Part shown: piece by piece, positions 38,082 through 46,092 of the stretch | Layout: each line of letters starts with the position of its first letter | How positions within the stretch are numbered: position 1 is the first letter of the stretch | Assembly: GCA_965214995.1 (NCBI GenBank) | Contig: CBDCCT010000002.1 | Span: 1,984,001-2,048,000 of the forward strand | DNA: 64,000 nucleotides | Reading direction: 5' to 3' | Source: CBDCCT01 sp965214995 | Lineage (GTDB): Bacteria > Deinococcota > Deinococci > Deinococcales > Trueperaceae | Made by a program: the position numbers and the translations under genes | Notes under the pieces: generated by a model | Told to the model about the DNA's origin: nothing | What the model saw: the letters and a program-made list of their open reading frames with translations, nothing else | Database searches by the model: none

Positions 38082-38930
38082 CTACCCTACCGCTTTTGGC
38101 TCCTTGAGCTTCTGACATCTTGGGCAATAGTGCGTGCCGCGCCCGCCGACCACGGTGCGTTCTATCGGGCTGCCGCAACGCGAACAGGGTTCCTCCGCCT
38201 GGCCGTAAGCCTCAAGCTCGCTTCTGTACGCGCCCACTTCCCCGTTGACCGTGCGGTAGTCCCTGAGCGTCGTGCCCTGCGCTTTGATGGAGGCCTCGAG
38301 CACGTCCTTGACGCACGTGACCAAGAGAGGAATCTGCCTTTTGGGTACCCGATTCGCCGGGGTCAGCGGGTGGATTTTGCTTCCCCACAGCGCCTCGTCC
38401 GCGTAGATGTTGCCCACGCCCGCGACGGGCTTTTGGGAGAGCAGATAGGTTTTGACGGGCGTGCTGGACTTTTTGAGGGCTCGAGCGAACGCTTCCGCGT
38501 TGAAATCATCCGATAAGGGCTCCGGTCCCATCGCGTGCAAGGTCGGCAGGCTCCGGTAATCGCCCGCGGGCACGACCAGAAAACGCCCGAAGCGCCGCAC
38601 GTCCTGAAAATAAAGCGTGGGATGGTCGCCGGGGCTCAGCTCGAGCCTCACCCGCACGTGTTTTTCAAAAGGTTCGGGGGAAATGATGCCGGTCATGCCG
38701 AGGTGGATGACGAGTTCGTCACCCCTGTCTTTAGCACCCCTGTCAAGCGGTAAAAGCAGGAATTTTCCACGCCGATTCACCGCGGCGATGGTTCCGCCCG
38801 CGGCGCGCTCCAACCCCGCGTATTTGGGCCCCGGCACCGCGTCCACAAGTTCGGCGGCGAGGATAGTACGCTCCGTGAGCCAGGGCTCGAGTTCGCGCCT
38901 TACGGTTTCGACTTCAGGCAGTTCGGGGAT
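38082..38930 (-). CDS. mutM: Formamidopyrimidine-DNA glycosylase, MutM (Fpg), apparent ATC start
   Basis: 282 residues. It removes 8-oxoguanine and fapy lesions. The enzyme needs an N-terminal Pro as nucleophile, and the family start is PELPEVETVRRELEPWL; here the codon directly before Pro is ATC at 38930-38928, with AAGGGA 9-10 nt upstream. An upstream in-frame Met would bury that Pro behind about 12 residues. The Lys of the beta-turn (NRRGKFLLLPL), the Asn-rich region (KPVAGVGNIYADEAL) and the C-terminal zinc finger (CSRCGSPIER, HYCPRCQKL) are intact. It overlaps the end of hisA by 17 nt. Confidence 0.85.
   Translation of the reverse strand: MPELPEVETVRRELEPWLTERTILAAELVDAVPGPKYAGLERAAGGTIAAVNRRGKFLLLPLDRGAKDRGDELVIHLGMTGIISPEPFEKHVRVRLELSPGDHPTLYFQDVRRFGRFLVVPAGDYRSLPTLHAMGPEPLSDDFNAEAFARALKKSSTPVKTYLLSQKPVAGVGNIYADEALWGSKIHPLTPANRVPKRQIPLLVTCVKDVLEASIKAQGTTLRDYRTVNGEVGAYRSELEAYGQAEEPCSRCGSPIERTVVGGRGTHYCPRCQKLKEPKAVG
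38084..38089 (-). promoter_or_regulatory. -10 box, leaderless start of second thioesterase
   Basis: TAGGGT on the minus strand, 6 nt before the ATG at 38077, inside the end of mutM. Confidence 0.5.
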
Positions 38931-39615
38931 AGCGAATCGTCCCTTCGTAGAGCGCCCGGCCAACAATCGCGCCCTCTAAACCAAGGCGTTCATAAATCTC
39001 TAAATCTTCATCCGCCGCGACGCCGCCACCCGCCAGGAGCGTGTGGGGGAACGCCTCACGCATCTCCCGCACCGGCTCCGGGTCCACGCCGCGTAGGGTG
39101 CCGTCGCGCGAGATGTCCGTATAAATCACCTGTGTGACGCCTTGGGATTCGACGCGCTGGGCAAGCTCGAGCGCCCCCACGCCGCTCGTCTCCCCCCAGC
39201 CTCTCACCGCCACGCGCCCGTCTTTGGCGTCTATGGAGACGACGATGCGTGAGGGTCCGAACTCATCTAACAGCGCGTTAACCATCTCGGGCTGCGTGAC
39301 CGCCGCCGTGCCGATGACCACGCGGTCAACAAGCTCGAGCCAGGCTCGAGCCGCCTCTACGTCCCGCACGCCGCCACCCACTTCAACCTTACAGGCGACC
39401 TCGCGCGCGATTTCCGCAATGACCTCGCGGTTGTTCCCGCGCCCCGTGGCGGCGTCCAAGTCTACGAGATGCAGCCACGCCGCTTTCAGCCCCGCCCAGT
39501 GCTGCGCGGCCTCGAGCGGCTTTTTAAAATACACGGTCTCGCGCTCCGGGTCACCTTCGAAAAGCCTCACCGCACGGCCCTTCTGGATGTCTACGCAGGG
39601 GATGAGTTCAAACAC
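38914..39615 (-). CDS. hisA: Phosphoribosylformimino-5-aminoimidazole carboxamide ribotide isomerase HisA
   Basis: 233 residues from the GTG at 39615. TIM-barrel of histidine synthesis: ELIPCVDIQKGRAVRLFEGD (catalytic Asp), LHLVDLDAATGR, KVEVGGGVRD, VIYTDISRDGTLRGVD (second Asp) and LLAGGGVAADEDL, EGAIVGRALYEGT. TATACT lies exactly 6 nt before the GTG, whereas a TTG two codons earlier would lie inside the spacing. Its end overlaps the start of mutM, so mutM probably depends on hisA translation. No other his gene here. Confidence 0.95.
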   Translation of the reverse strand: MFELIPCVDIQKGRAVRLFEGDPERETVYFKKPLEAAQHWAGLKAAWLHLVDLDAATGRGNNREVIAEIAREVACKVEVGGGVRDVEAARAWLELVDRVVIGTAAVTQPEMVNALLDEFGPSRIVVSIDAKDGRVAVRGWGETSGVGALELAQRVESQGVTQVIYTDISRDGTLRGVDPEPVREMREAFPHTLLAGGGVAADEDLEIYERLGLEGAIVGRALYEGTIRYPRTA

Positions 39616-39621
39616 TTTCAA

Positions 39622-39627
39622 AGTATA
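39622..39627 (-). promoter_or_regulatory. -10 box, leaderless start of hisA
   Basis: TATACT on the minus strand, 6 nt before the GTG at 39615. Confidence 0.65.
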
Positions 39628-39753
39628 AGCGCGCCTTTTGAGAGAGGCTGAAGTATGCCCTACGTGGGTGTTCCCTAGCTAAGTATAGAGACGCATATGG
39701 GTTGGAGTTGACCTCCAAGGAAAAACAAATGACTATGCGTACCAACAACTGTG

Positions 39754-39759
39754 TATACT
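39754..39759 (+). promoter_or_regulatory. -10 box, leaderless start of brnT
   Basis: TATACT, 6 nt before the GTG at 39766. The upstream GTG at 39751 would precede the -10 box. Confidence 0.65.
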
Positions 39760-39765
39760 TCTGTT

Positions 39766-40026
39766 GTGTATGATTGGGATGAAGCGAACGAAGAGTACAT
39801 CGCTTTGCATGGCTTAAAACCTGAAGATGTCGAGGAGGCGATGGAAGACCCGAATCGTTTTTTCATCCCGACCTATAACACACCGACTGAGCGCCGCTAC
39901 GGTCTTGTGGGCGCTACGTCTGGTGGGCGTATCATCCGCGTAATTTATACCCTTAGGAACAGCGACTACCGCGTTGTAACCGCCCACGACGCAAGCAAAC
40001 CCGAAAGGAGGCGTTACAAAAGATGA
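39766..40026 (+). CDS. brnT: BrnT-family toxin
   Basis: 86 residues: YDWDEANEEYIALHGLKPEDV is the BrnT fold start, then RRYGLVGATSGGRIIRVIYT and VVTAHDASKPERRRYKR. BrnT is a RelE-like ribonuclease. The GTG at 39766 was chosen by its TATACT at 6 nt. The stop overlaps the start of the BrnA gene (ATGA). Confidence 0.9.
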   Translation: MYDWDEANEEYIALHGLKPEDVEEAMEDPNRFFIPTYNTPTERRYGLVGATSGGRIIRVIYTLRNSDYRVVTAHDASKPERRRYKR

Positions 40027-40355
40027 TAAAGCGACCCAAAAAAACCGAAGACGGCTTCACTATTGTTTATAGTAAAGACGATTTGCCCGCGTTCAAAAGC
40101 GAGCGTCAAGAGCATGATTTCTGGAGTACCCACGTTTGGAGCGAGGAGCTTATGGACGAAGCCGCTACCCAAGACTTCCCCGCGCCGCCCGTTCGCAAGC
40201 GCAGCACCAGCACCTCGCTACGCCTCGATGAGGATACGCTAAAACGTCTCCGGTACCTTGCACGCAAAAAAGGCAAGGGCTACCAGACGCTCCTTAAGGA
40301 GTTCGTTGTTGAGCGGCTTTATGAAGAAGAGAAGCGCGAGGGTGTGTTGGGCTAG
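40023..40355 (+). CDS. brnA: BrnA-family antitoxin
   Basis: 110 residues. The N-terminal half is acidic/charged and should contact the toxin (DDLPAFKSERQEHDFWSTHV), and the C-terminal half carries a ribbon-helix-helix: RSTSTSLRLDEDTLKRLRYL followed by ARKKGKGYQTLLKEFVVERL. It neutralises BrnT and represses the operon. 4-nt overlap with the toxin gene. Confidence 0.92.
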   Translation: MIKRPKKTEDGFTIVYSKDDLPAFKSERQEHDFWSTHVWSEELMDEAATQDFPAPPVRKRSTSTSLRLDEDTLKRLRYLARKKGKGYQTLLKEFVVERLYEEEKREGVLG

Positions 40356-40390
40356 AGCGGTTTTCACAGCTATTCGCAGGCGTTTCTACA

Positions 40391-40424
40391 AAATAGCACA
40401 CCTTTTCTACAAGATGTGCTATTT
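40391..40424 (+). promoter_or_regulatory. Inverted repeat: BrnTA terminator and VapBC operator/promoter
   Basis: AAATAGCACA and TGTGCTATTT, a perfect 10-bp inverted repeat with 14-nt loop, followed by TTTG. As RNA it is a rho-independent terminator for brnTA; as DNA it covers the -10 box TATTTT (40420-40425) of the next gene, whose ATG at 40431 lies 5 nt downstream. It is a natural operator for the VapB-like antitoxin. Confidence 0.65.
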
Positions 40425-40430
40425 TTGTTC

Positions 40431-40682
40431 ATGCGCCAATTTAGTATCAAAAGTGAGAAGGCTGCCGCGCTGCTTGACGCGGTCACACGACTTACTGGAG
40501 AGGGAAAGACGGAAGCGGTGATTCGGGCGCTCGAGCTTTACCAGGCCAGCCTGCTGGGGAACCGTGAAACGGAGGCGGTCATCCGCTCCCTTCGTGAGAA
40601 TGTTCACGCTCATCTCAAACCCGAACACCTGGGTCACGCTCCTAGCAAAGAGGAAATCGAAGCCGAATTGGACATGCCTTGA
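40431..40682 (+). CDS. VapB-like antitoxin (Rv0623 type)
   Basis: 83 residues from the ATG at 40431. The short ribbon-helix-helix-like start FSIKSEKAAALLDAVTRLT and GEGKTEAVIRALELYQASLL match PSK/Rv0623-type VapB antitoxins. The acidic tail (PSKEEIEAELDMP) binds the toxin. Start chosen by TATTTT 5 nt upstream; five codons upstream another ATG precedes it. Confidence 0.88.
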   Translation: MRQFSIKSEKAAALLDAVTRLTGEGKTEAVIRALELYQASLLGNRETEAVIRSLRENVHAHLKPEHLGHAPSKEEIEAELDMP

Positions 40683-41095
40683 TGGTTCTCGACACCAGCG
40701 TCGTCTTGCATATCTTTTTTGGAGAAGCGGGCTGGGAAGAGACCCTAGCTTTCTTGCTGAAACAGCCCACGCGGCTCCTGTCAGCGCCCTCTCTTGTCGA
40801 AGCTCAGGCTGTCGTGGCGGGTCGCACAACAACCACGGCGGCGGAAGCCGAAAGGATGTTGAACATTGTCCTCGCGGATTTACAAATTGAACTGGTGCCC
40901 TTCAGCGTTGAGCAGGCGCACTTAGCGAGAGAAGCTTATACAACATTCGGCAAAGGACGGGGCCACAGAGCGAGGCTAAACCTCGGTGACGTGATGTCGT
41001 ACGCGCTGGCGAAGGACTATGGCGAGGCGTTGGCGTTTGTGGGAGATGATTTTAACCATACGGACCTAGAAGTCGTGAAGCTTCCTCTTGAATAA
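40682..41095 (+). CDS. PIN-domain toxin VapC
   Basis: 137 residues. MVLDTSVVLHIFFGEAGWEE (Asp4), LSAPSLVEAQAVVAGR (Glu), ARLNLGDVMSYALAKDYGE (Asp) and LAFVGDDFNHTDL (Asp): the four-acid PIN site with the VapC NxGD motif. The ATG shares one base with the antitoxin's TGA (TGATG). Standard VapC length. Confidence 0.94.
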   Translation: MVLDTSVVLHIFFGEAGWEETLAFLLKQPTRLLSAPSLVEAQAVVAGRTTTTAAEAERMLNIVLADLQIELVPFSVEQAHLAREAYTTFGKGRGHRARLNLGDVMSYALAKDYGEALAFVGDDFNHTDLEVVKLPLE

Positions 41096-41127
41096 ATGAT
41101 TGCATTCTTCGTCCGTGCGTCACCAGC

Positions 41128-41487
41128 TTATGGCGTCCGCTCGAGCCGCGCCTGAAGGTCCACCGTCTGAACGTTACACGCCCCATCTCTTACCCGCACG
41201 TTCTCCGCCGTCCAATCTTTATAACCGGGCTTTTGAACCAGAACGTCGTACACGCCGGGTCTTTCGTAAGTTTTCGGGTACATCACGAGGTTGTCAAAGG
41301 CGTTCAAGGGGTCCACGAAGGCACCGTCGCTGACCGTACCCGTCGCGCCTTCCGCCGCGGGCGCGCCCGTCTGCGCGTCGCGGACTTCGACGGTCAAATA
41401 GGGCAAGGCTATTGCCGGACAGACGCGGCTGCAACCGCTGAGAAGCGCACCAGAACCGAAAATGACGGACAAGAAAAACACCTTCAC
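41128..41487 (-). CDS. Lipoprotein with PEGA-like/carboxypeptidase-regulatory-like domain
   Basis: 119 residues. Signal MKVFFLSVIFGSGALLSGCS with lipobox LLSGC. The mature part looks like a small beta-sandwich: ALPYLTVEVRDAQTGAPAAE and YERPGVYDVLVQKPGYKDW, the carboxypeptidase-regulatory-like pattern. Exported by Sec and anchored after Lgt action. GTG start behind AAGGAGG. Downstream of the WYL regulator on the same strand, 14 nt apart, so probably one transcript. Confidence 0.78.
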   Translation of the reverse strand: MKVFFLSVIFGSGALLSGCSRVCPAIALPYLTVEVRDAQTGAPAAEGATGTVSDGAFVDPLNAFDNLVMYPKTYERPGVYDVLVQKPGYKDWTAENVRVRDGACNVQTVDLQARLERTP

Positions 41488-41501
41488 AGGGTTCCTCCTT
41501 C

Positions 41502-42527
41502 TTATTTTGCTCCCACCATTCTAGGGGAAGCCGCTTCGGGTGGCAAGGTCAGGCGCGTCGCGTACAGCCTCAGCACCTCCCCCGCCGCCGCCACAAGGCG
41601 CTCGCGCAGCTCCTCCGGCTCTTGCACCTCGACGAGGGGCGTGAGACCCAGAAGGAGGCTCACGGCCTGCTCGGCGTTTTCAAAGGTAAGGTGAAGTGCA
41701 CGCCAGCCCGCCGCGTCCTCCTCTTGACTCGAGAGCGTTTCGCGCACCCACCCCCCAAGAACCCTGGGCAACACGTCCGCGCCCTCTTTGGACACGCGCA
41801 AAAGCACAGAGTATGTGGGGCGGCTCGTCTCAAAGTCGCGGCACCACGCGCTCCAGAACTCGGTAAGGTCGAAGTCTTGTGGACGCTCGAACGCTCCGCC
41901 TAGCTCGGCCTCCTGAATGCGCGAGACCCGGTAGACCCGCGTGCCCCGCGCTGTCTTGCCGACGACGTACCACACGCCGACCTTGGCGACCAAACCGTAG
42001 GGCTCGAGCACCCGCCGCCGCACCCCGCCGTCATCCGCGCAGTAGACGAGCTTCAAGCACCGCTCGCCCCACACCGCCTCTTGCACGGTTTGCAGGTGGG
42101 GCACGAGCTCTTTGGGCGCGAACCAGCGGGCGGTGTCGAGATGAACGCGCCCGCGCATCCCTTTAGCGCTGTGGCGGTGCATGGACGGCAGCGCGGCGGA
42201 GAGTTTGAGGAGGGCGGACTCGAGCGCCCCCCCGAGCCCCAAGTCCACCAAAGACCCCGGCACGCTTAAAGAAGAGAGCACCTGCGAAAGCGCCCGCACC
42301 TCCGCCTCCTTGAGCCCCGTGAGCCGCGTTTCGTAGCCCTCCAGAAGCGCCACCCCGCCGCCGGGGCCGCGCTCGGCGTAAACGGGCACGCCCGCCGCGG
42401 AGAGCGCGTCTAGGTCGCGGTAGACGGTGCGTTCGGAGACCTCGAGCTCCCTGGAAAGTTCTTTGGCGGTCATCTTGCCCCGCGTCTGGATGAGTAGCAG
42501 CGTCGCCAAGAGTCTGTCAGCGCGCAC
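41502..42527 (-). CDS. HTH/WYL-domain transcriptional regulator (YafY-like)
   Basis: 341 residues. N-terminal winged helix (RADRLLATLLLIQTRGKMTA-KELSRELEVSERTVYRDLDA), then a WYL domain (CLKLVYCADDGGVRRRVLEP, YGLVAKVGVWYVVGKTARGT, RVYRVSRIQEAEL) and a WCX C-terminal extension. WYL proteins often sense ligands such as nucleotides. GTG start behind GAGGAGG. Divergent from the SDR gene, whose leaderless promoter lies 66 nt away, so it may control it. Confidence 0.9.
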   Translation of the reverse strand: MRADRLLATLLLIQTRGKMTAKELSRELEVSERTVYRDLDALSAAGVPVYAERGPGGGVALLEGYETRLTGLKEAEVRALSQVLSSLSVPGSLVDLGLGGALESALLKLSAALPSMHRHSAKGMRGRVHLDTARWFAPKELVPHLQTVQEAVWGERCLKLVYCADDGGVRRRVLEPYGLVAKVGVWYVVGKTARGTRVYRVSRIQEAELGGAFERPQDFDLTEFWSAWCRDFETSRPTYSVLLRVSKEGADVLPRVLGGWVRETLSSQEEDAAGWRALHLTFENAEQAVSLLLGLTPLVEVQEPEELRERLVAAAGEVLRLYATRLTLPPEAASPRMVGAK

Positions 42528-42594
42528 GTTCGGCCTCCTCTATTAAAACAGTGTACGCGAGGGAACCTGACACGGGGTGTCAAGAAAGGCCGGT

Positions 42595-42600
42595 TAGACT
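42595..42600 (+). promoter_or_regulatory. -10 box, leaderless start of first SDR gene
   Basis: TAGACT, 6 nt before the ATG at 42607. It is in the divergent spacer with the WYL regulator. Confidence 0.6.
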
Positions 42601-42606
42601 CGAGGC

Positions 42607-43440
42607 ATGACCAGCTTAAAAGGAAAGGTTGCGGTGGTGACGGGCTCGAGCCGCGGCGTAGGTCGCGGTATCGCACTCGTTCTCGGCGAAGCTGGGGCGA
42701 CGGTTTACGTGACGGGGCGGAGCACAAGGGGAGAGGCTACCCGCCCCGATTTGGCAGGGACAACAGTCGAGGACACGGCAGAGATGGTAAGCGCGCGCGG
42801 CGGTGTTGGCATCCCTGTTCGCGTGGACCATGCGGTAGATGCGGAGGTGGAGGCGCTGTTTGAAAGGGTTAAAGAGGAGCAGGGAAGACTTGATTTGCTG
42901 ATCAACAACGCTTGGGGCGGTTACGAGGGTATGGACGAAACTTTTGACGCGCCCTTTTGGAAACAGCCGATAACACGCTTTGACAAGATGTTCACAGCAG
43001 GGGTGCGCTCGCACCTCGTCACCACGAGGGCCGCTCTCCCGCTGATGATGTCGGGGTGCTCCGGGCTCATCGTCAACACGACGCTCGAGATGGACGCGGA
43101 CTTTTACGACCAGGCCCTCTTCTACCGCACCTCCAAACTCACCATCAACTACCTGACCTTTGGGATGGCGCACGACTTGCGCAAAAGAGGGTTCGACATC
43201 GCCATCGTCGGACTCGCGCCCGGCTGGACGCGCACGGAAGCGGTGGTGGCGAGTTTTGAAGAGGGCGTGCATGAGCCGGAGGAACTTAGCAAAACTCAAT
43301 CCACCGAGTACACCGGGCGGGCGGTGGTGGCGCTCGCCACAGACCCGGACGTGATGAGCAAAACGGGTCAGACACTCAGAACGAGGGATGTGGGATCCCT
43401 GTACGGCTTCACCGACATTGACGGGCGAGAGCCGGTTTAG
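42607..43440 (+). CDS. Short-chain dehydrogenase/reductase, tandem copy 1
   Basis: 277 residues. NAD(P)-binding GxxxGxG in VAVVTGSSRGVGRGIALVLG and the LLINNAWGGYEGMD region. The active site expects Ser/Tyr-x3-Lys; YRTSKLTINYLTFGMA gives Tyr and Lys four apart. Similar by eye over its full length to the gene 10 nt downstream. Substrate unknown. Opposite-strand neighbour WYL regulator may control the pair. Confidence 0.9.
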   Translation: MTSLKGKVAVVTGSSRGVGRGIALVLGEAGATVYVTGRSTRGEATRPDLAGTTVEDTAEMVSARGGVGIPVRVDHAVDAEVEALFERVKEEQGRLDLLINNAWGGYEGMDETFDAPFWKQPITRFDKMFTAGVRSHLVTTRAALPLMMSGCSGLIVNTTLEMDADFYDQALFYRTSKLTINYLTFGMAHDLRKRGFDIAIVGLAPGWTRTEAVVASFEEGVHEPEELSKTQSTEYTGRAVVALATDPDVMSKTGQTLRTRDVGSLYGFTDIDGREPV

Positions 43441-43450
43441 GAGCGTGACG

Positions 43451-44344
43451 ATGCAACCTTTGAAAGACAAAGTGGCTGTCGTGGCAGGCGCAACCAGAGG
43501 CGCGGGGCGCGGTATCGCGGTTGAGTTGGGCGCGGTGGGCGCGACGGTTTACTGCACCGGGCGCAGCGTGCGCGGGCAGCCTTCGGATATGAACCGTCCC
43601 GAAACGATTGACGAAACCGCCGAGTTGGTCTCGGCGCGTGGCGGCGTGGGCATCGCTGTACAGGTGGACCACACCCAAGAGGACGAAGTTAAAGCCCTTT
43701 TTGAGCGCATCAAGGCGGAGCAGAATGGGCGGCTCGACCTTCTGGTTAACGACATCTGGGGTGGTGAAAAACTCACCGAATGGGGCAAAAAGTTTTGGGA
43801 GCTTGACGTTGCGCAGGGTCTCCGTTTGCTCGAGCGCGCCGTCTTCTCACACCTCATCACGAGCCGCCACGGCGCGCCGCTGATGGTGGCGCGTGGGGGC
43901 GGGCTCATCGTCGAAGTGACCGACGGCGACGGCCTCCATTACCGCGGCAACCTTGTTTACGACTTCGTCAAGGTGGGGGTGATGCGGCTGGCGACGGCGA
44001 TGGCCGAAGACCTCCGCGATACGGGCGTGACCGCCGTGGCGCTGACGCCGGGGTTTTTGCGTTCGGAAGAGATGCTGGACGCTTTTGGTGTGACCGAGGA
44101 GAACTGGCTCGAGGGCGCAAAGCGAGACCCCTACTTCGCCGGTTCCGAAACACCCCACTACATCGGGCGCGCGGTGGCGGCGCTCGCGGGTGACCCGGAT
44201 GTTTCTGAAAAGTCGGGCGCGGCGCTCTCGACGTGGGGCTTGTCAGAGGCGTACGACTTTACGGACGTTGACGGCAGGAGGCCGCATTGGGGGCGGTTTT
44301 TCGAGGAGATGAAGGCTCGAGGCGCACAGCCAAGCGGGCCCTAG
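43451..44344 (+). CDS. Short-chain dehydrogenase/reductase, tandem copy 2
   Basis: 297 residues. VAVVAGATRGAGRGIAVELG for the cofactor; the active-site area reads YRGNLVYDFVKVGVMRLATA, where Tyr-x3-Lys is kept (YDFVK). AELVSARGGVGIAVQVDHTQ matches the sister gene's AEMVSARGGVGIPVRVDHAV, so the pair arose by duplication. The C-terminal part (YIGRAVAALAGDPDVSEKSG) ends in a longer tail. Start ATG behind GGAGCG, 10 nt after the first stop. Confidence 0.9.
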   Translation: MQPLKDKVAVVAGATRGAGRGIAVELGAVGATVYCTGRSVRGQPSDMNRPETIDETAELVSARGGVGIAVQVDHTQEDEVKALFERIKAEQNGRLDLLVNDIWGGEKLTEWGKKFWELDVAQGLRLLERAVFSHLITSRHGAPLMVARGGGLIVEVTDGDGLHYRGNLVYDFVKVGVMRLATAMAEDLRDTGVTAVALTPGFLRSEEMLDAFGVTEENWLEGAKRDPYFAGSETPHYIGRAVAALAGDPDVSEKSGAALSTWGLSEAYDFTDVDGRRPHWGRFFEEMKARGAQPSGP

Positions 44345-44463
44345 ACATGATTGGCAGCCTCAGTATCTTTGGGACGCACTATAATTAAGCCTCGAGCCAA
44401 AACTCGCCCGGTCAGACCCCCTTTGAAAAGAGGCTTTTATATCCTCCGCGCCCTAAGCCACGC
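44345..44463. other. Short spacer between SDR 2 and the beta-helix lipoprotein
   Basis: Holds arms AAGCCTC (44387-44393) and GAGGCTT followed by TTATAT, a possible terminator with a long loop, and one CTCGAG. Confidence 0.35.
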
Positions 44464-46092
44464 TCAATCGAACGTTGACCACGCGGGGTTGAAGAGTTGC
44501 CGTCCGAACTCGGGCTCACTGTAGTAGCGGGTGCCGCTTCCGTCGTCCCTTACCAGCTTGACCTTCTCGCTCGCGGGTAGCGTGTTGTCGTCGTTGTTCG
44601 TCCACACCGCGGCGGCGCTCTCGACGCCCTCTTTGTTGGGTTTCCCTTCGCGCATGGTCTCTAACTCTTTGTCGTCGACGTACTCGAAAACAACCTGGTT
44701 ATAGGTGTTCCCCGTGACCTCAAAGCCCAGCAGCGAGGGGTGGTAATTTTTTCTCAATTTAAAAGGGTTACGCCACGACTGCTTGCTGCAGTCGGCTCTG
44801 CGTCCGCGCGCCGAGATGCAACGACCGTCTAGGGTCACCTTGAGCGCACTCTCCATCTTGTTGTTCTTAATGCGGCACCGGTCCACGGTGGCGCAGTTGA
44901 TGTCGTAGTAGGTGTTGCCGCTAAAGGTGTTGTTGTAAACCTCAAAGGGACCCTGACTGAGCTCTAGGTTAATGCCGACGCGGTTGTTGCGGAAGGTGTT
45001 GTTGTAAATCTCGACGCCCATACAGTCGGTGTCGCACCACCAGCCGGGGCTCATGTTGCCTTCGATTAAGTTGCCGCGCAGGGTGAGACCGCGCACGCCC
45101 AGGATTTTGTTCCCGGTGTCCCAGCCGTAGTGCCCCCACCAGTCGCCGCGCCAGTTGTTGCGAGACCATTCGCTGTTCTCGATGAGGCTGTTTTTCACGG
45201 CGTAACCCGTGAGGCCGGAGAAGCCGTTGTCGTTCATGCGGCTGTTGCGGATCACAAAGCCCTCGCCGAGCGCGTGAACGCCCGCTTGCGAGTTCCACCT
45301 TACCGTCACGCCGTCATAAGTCTGAAAGTCGCGCACGTTCACCGCCGCCCCGCCCCAGGGGGAAGCGGCGTGCTGGAAGGTCAGGCCCTCGACGCGCAAG
45401 TTCTTCGTGCGGTTGGCTTTCCATAGCTCGCTGCGCTCGCAAACCTCGACGGTGCCGAGGTTCGAGACGTTGATAAAAAGTCTGTTGCCCTTTTCGTCGA
45501 CAAAGAACGTGTTCTCCTCGAGCCCGTCTCTGGCGCGCACCTGCCGGAGCAGGCGTCCGTCGTTAAACACGCATTCCTTGCGCGCTATCATGGGGTTCAC
45601 GTCTTCGTAGGGGTTGGTCGGGCGGGCGGGAAAGCCCCAGTCGTACTCCCAGGAGTGCGAGTAGACGTTCATCCCCTCGTCCTCCCAGTCCGTATAAACC
45701 TCGCTGCCCGACACGACCGCCTCGGGCCCTCTGATGATAATGGGCGGGCCGTTGGAGGTCGTCCAGTTCTCGACGCTCTGGCGATACACCCCGGGTTGAA
45801 CGTTGACCACGGTCGCGCCGCCCTTTTTGCGGCGCGCCTGCGCGGCCTCGAGCGCGCGGCCGATCGTGGCAAAAGCGGCTTCAGGCGTTTCGCCGCTGTT
45901 TCTGTCAGCCCCCCCGGTTGAAACGTAAAGCGTGCCGCTCGAGGGCGGCGGGGTAGCGGTAACGGCGGAGGGAACGCTAAAGGTGGCCTGGGGCGCCTGA
46001 ACCGCGCACGCCGCCAGCACGAGCAGTAGCAAGGACGGATACGCCAGTTTGAGACGTTGTAGAACCTTTTTTCTTTTACGGGTAGCGGCCAT
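44464..46092 (-). CDS. Secreted right-handed parallel beta-helix lipoprotein
   Basis: 542 residues. N-terminus basic then YPSLLLLVLAACAVQAPQ: lipobox VLAAC. A linker with STGGADRNSGETPEAAFATI (DUF1565-like start of pectate-lyase-like proteins), then a long parallel beta-helix full of short repeats ending in Asn/Gly turns (GLTLRGNLIEGNM, NNTFRNNRVGINLELS, NNTFSGNTYYDINC), cysteines in pairs (CRIKNNK, RRADCSKQSW). It is likely a surface polysaccharide-binding or -cleaving protein; catalytic residues cannot be assigned. AGGAGC precedes the ATG. Confidence 0.85.
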   Translation of the reverse strand: MAATRKRKKVLQRLKLAYPSLLLLVLAACAVQAPQATFSVPSAVTATPPPSSGTLYVSTGGADRNSGETPEAAFATIGRALEAAQARRKKGGATVVNVQPGVYRQSVENWTTSNGPPIIIRGPEAVVSGSEVYTDWEDEGMNVYSHSWEYDWGFPARPTNPYEDVNPMIARKECVFNDGRLLRQVRARDGLEENTFFVDEKGNRLFINVSNLGTVEVCERSELWKANRTKNLRVEGLTFQHAASPWGGAAVNVRDFQTYDGVTVRWNSQAGVHALGEGFVIRNSRMNDNGFSGLTGYAVKNSLIENSEWSRNNWRGDWWGHYGWDTGNKILGVRGLTLRGNLIEGNMSPGWWCDTDCMGVEIYNNTFRNNRVGINLELSQGPFEVYNNTFSGNTYYDINCATVDRCRIKNNKMESALKVTLDGRCISARGRRADCSKQSWRNPFKLRKNYHPSLLGFEVTGNTYNQVVFEYVDDKELETMREGKPNKEGVESAAAVWTNNDDNTLPASEKVKLVRDDGSGTRYYSEPEFGRQLFNPAWSTFD

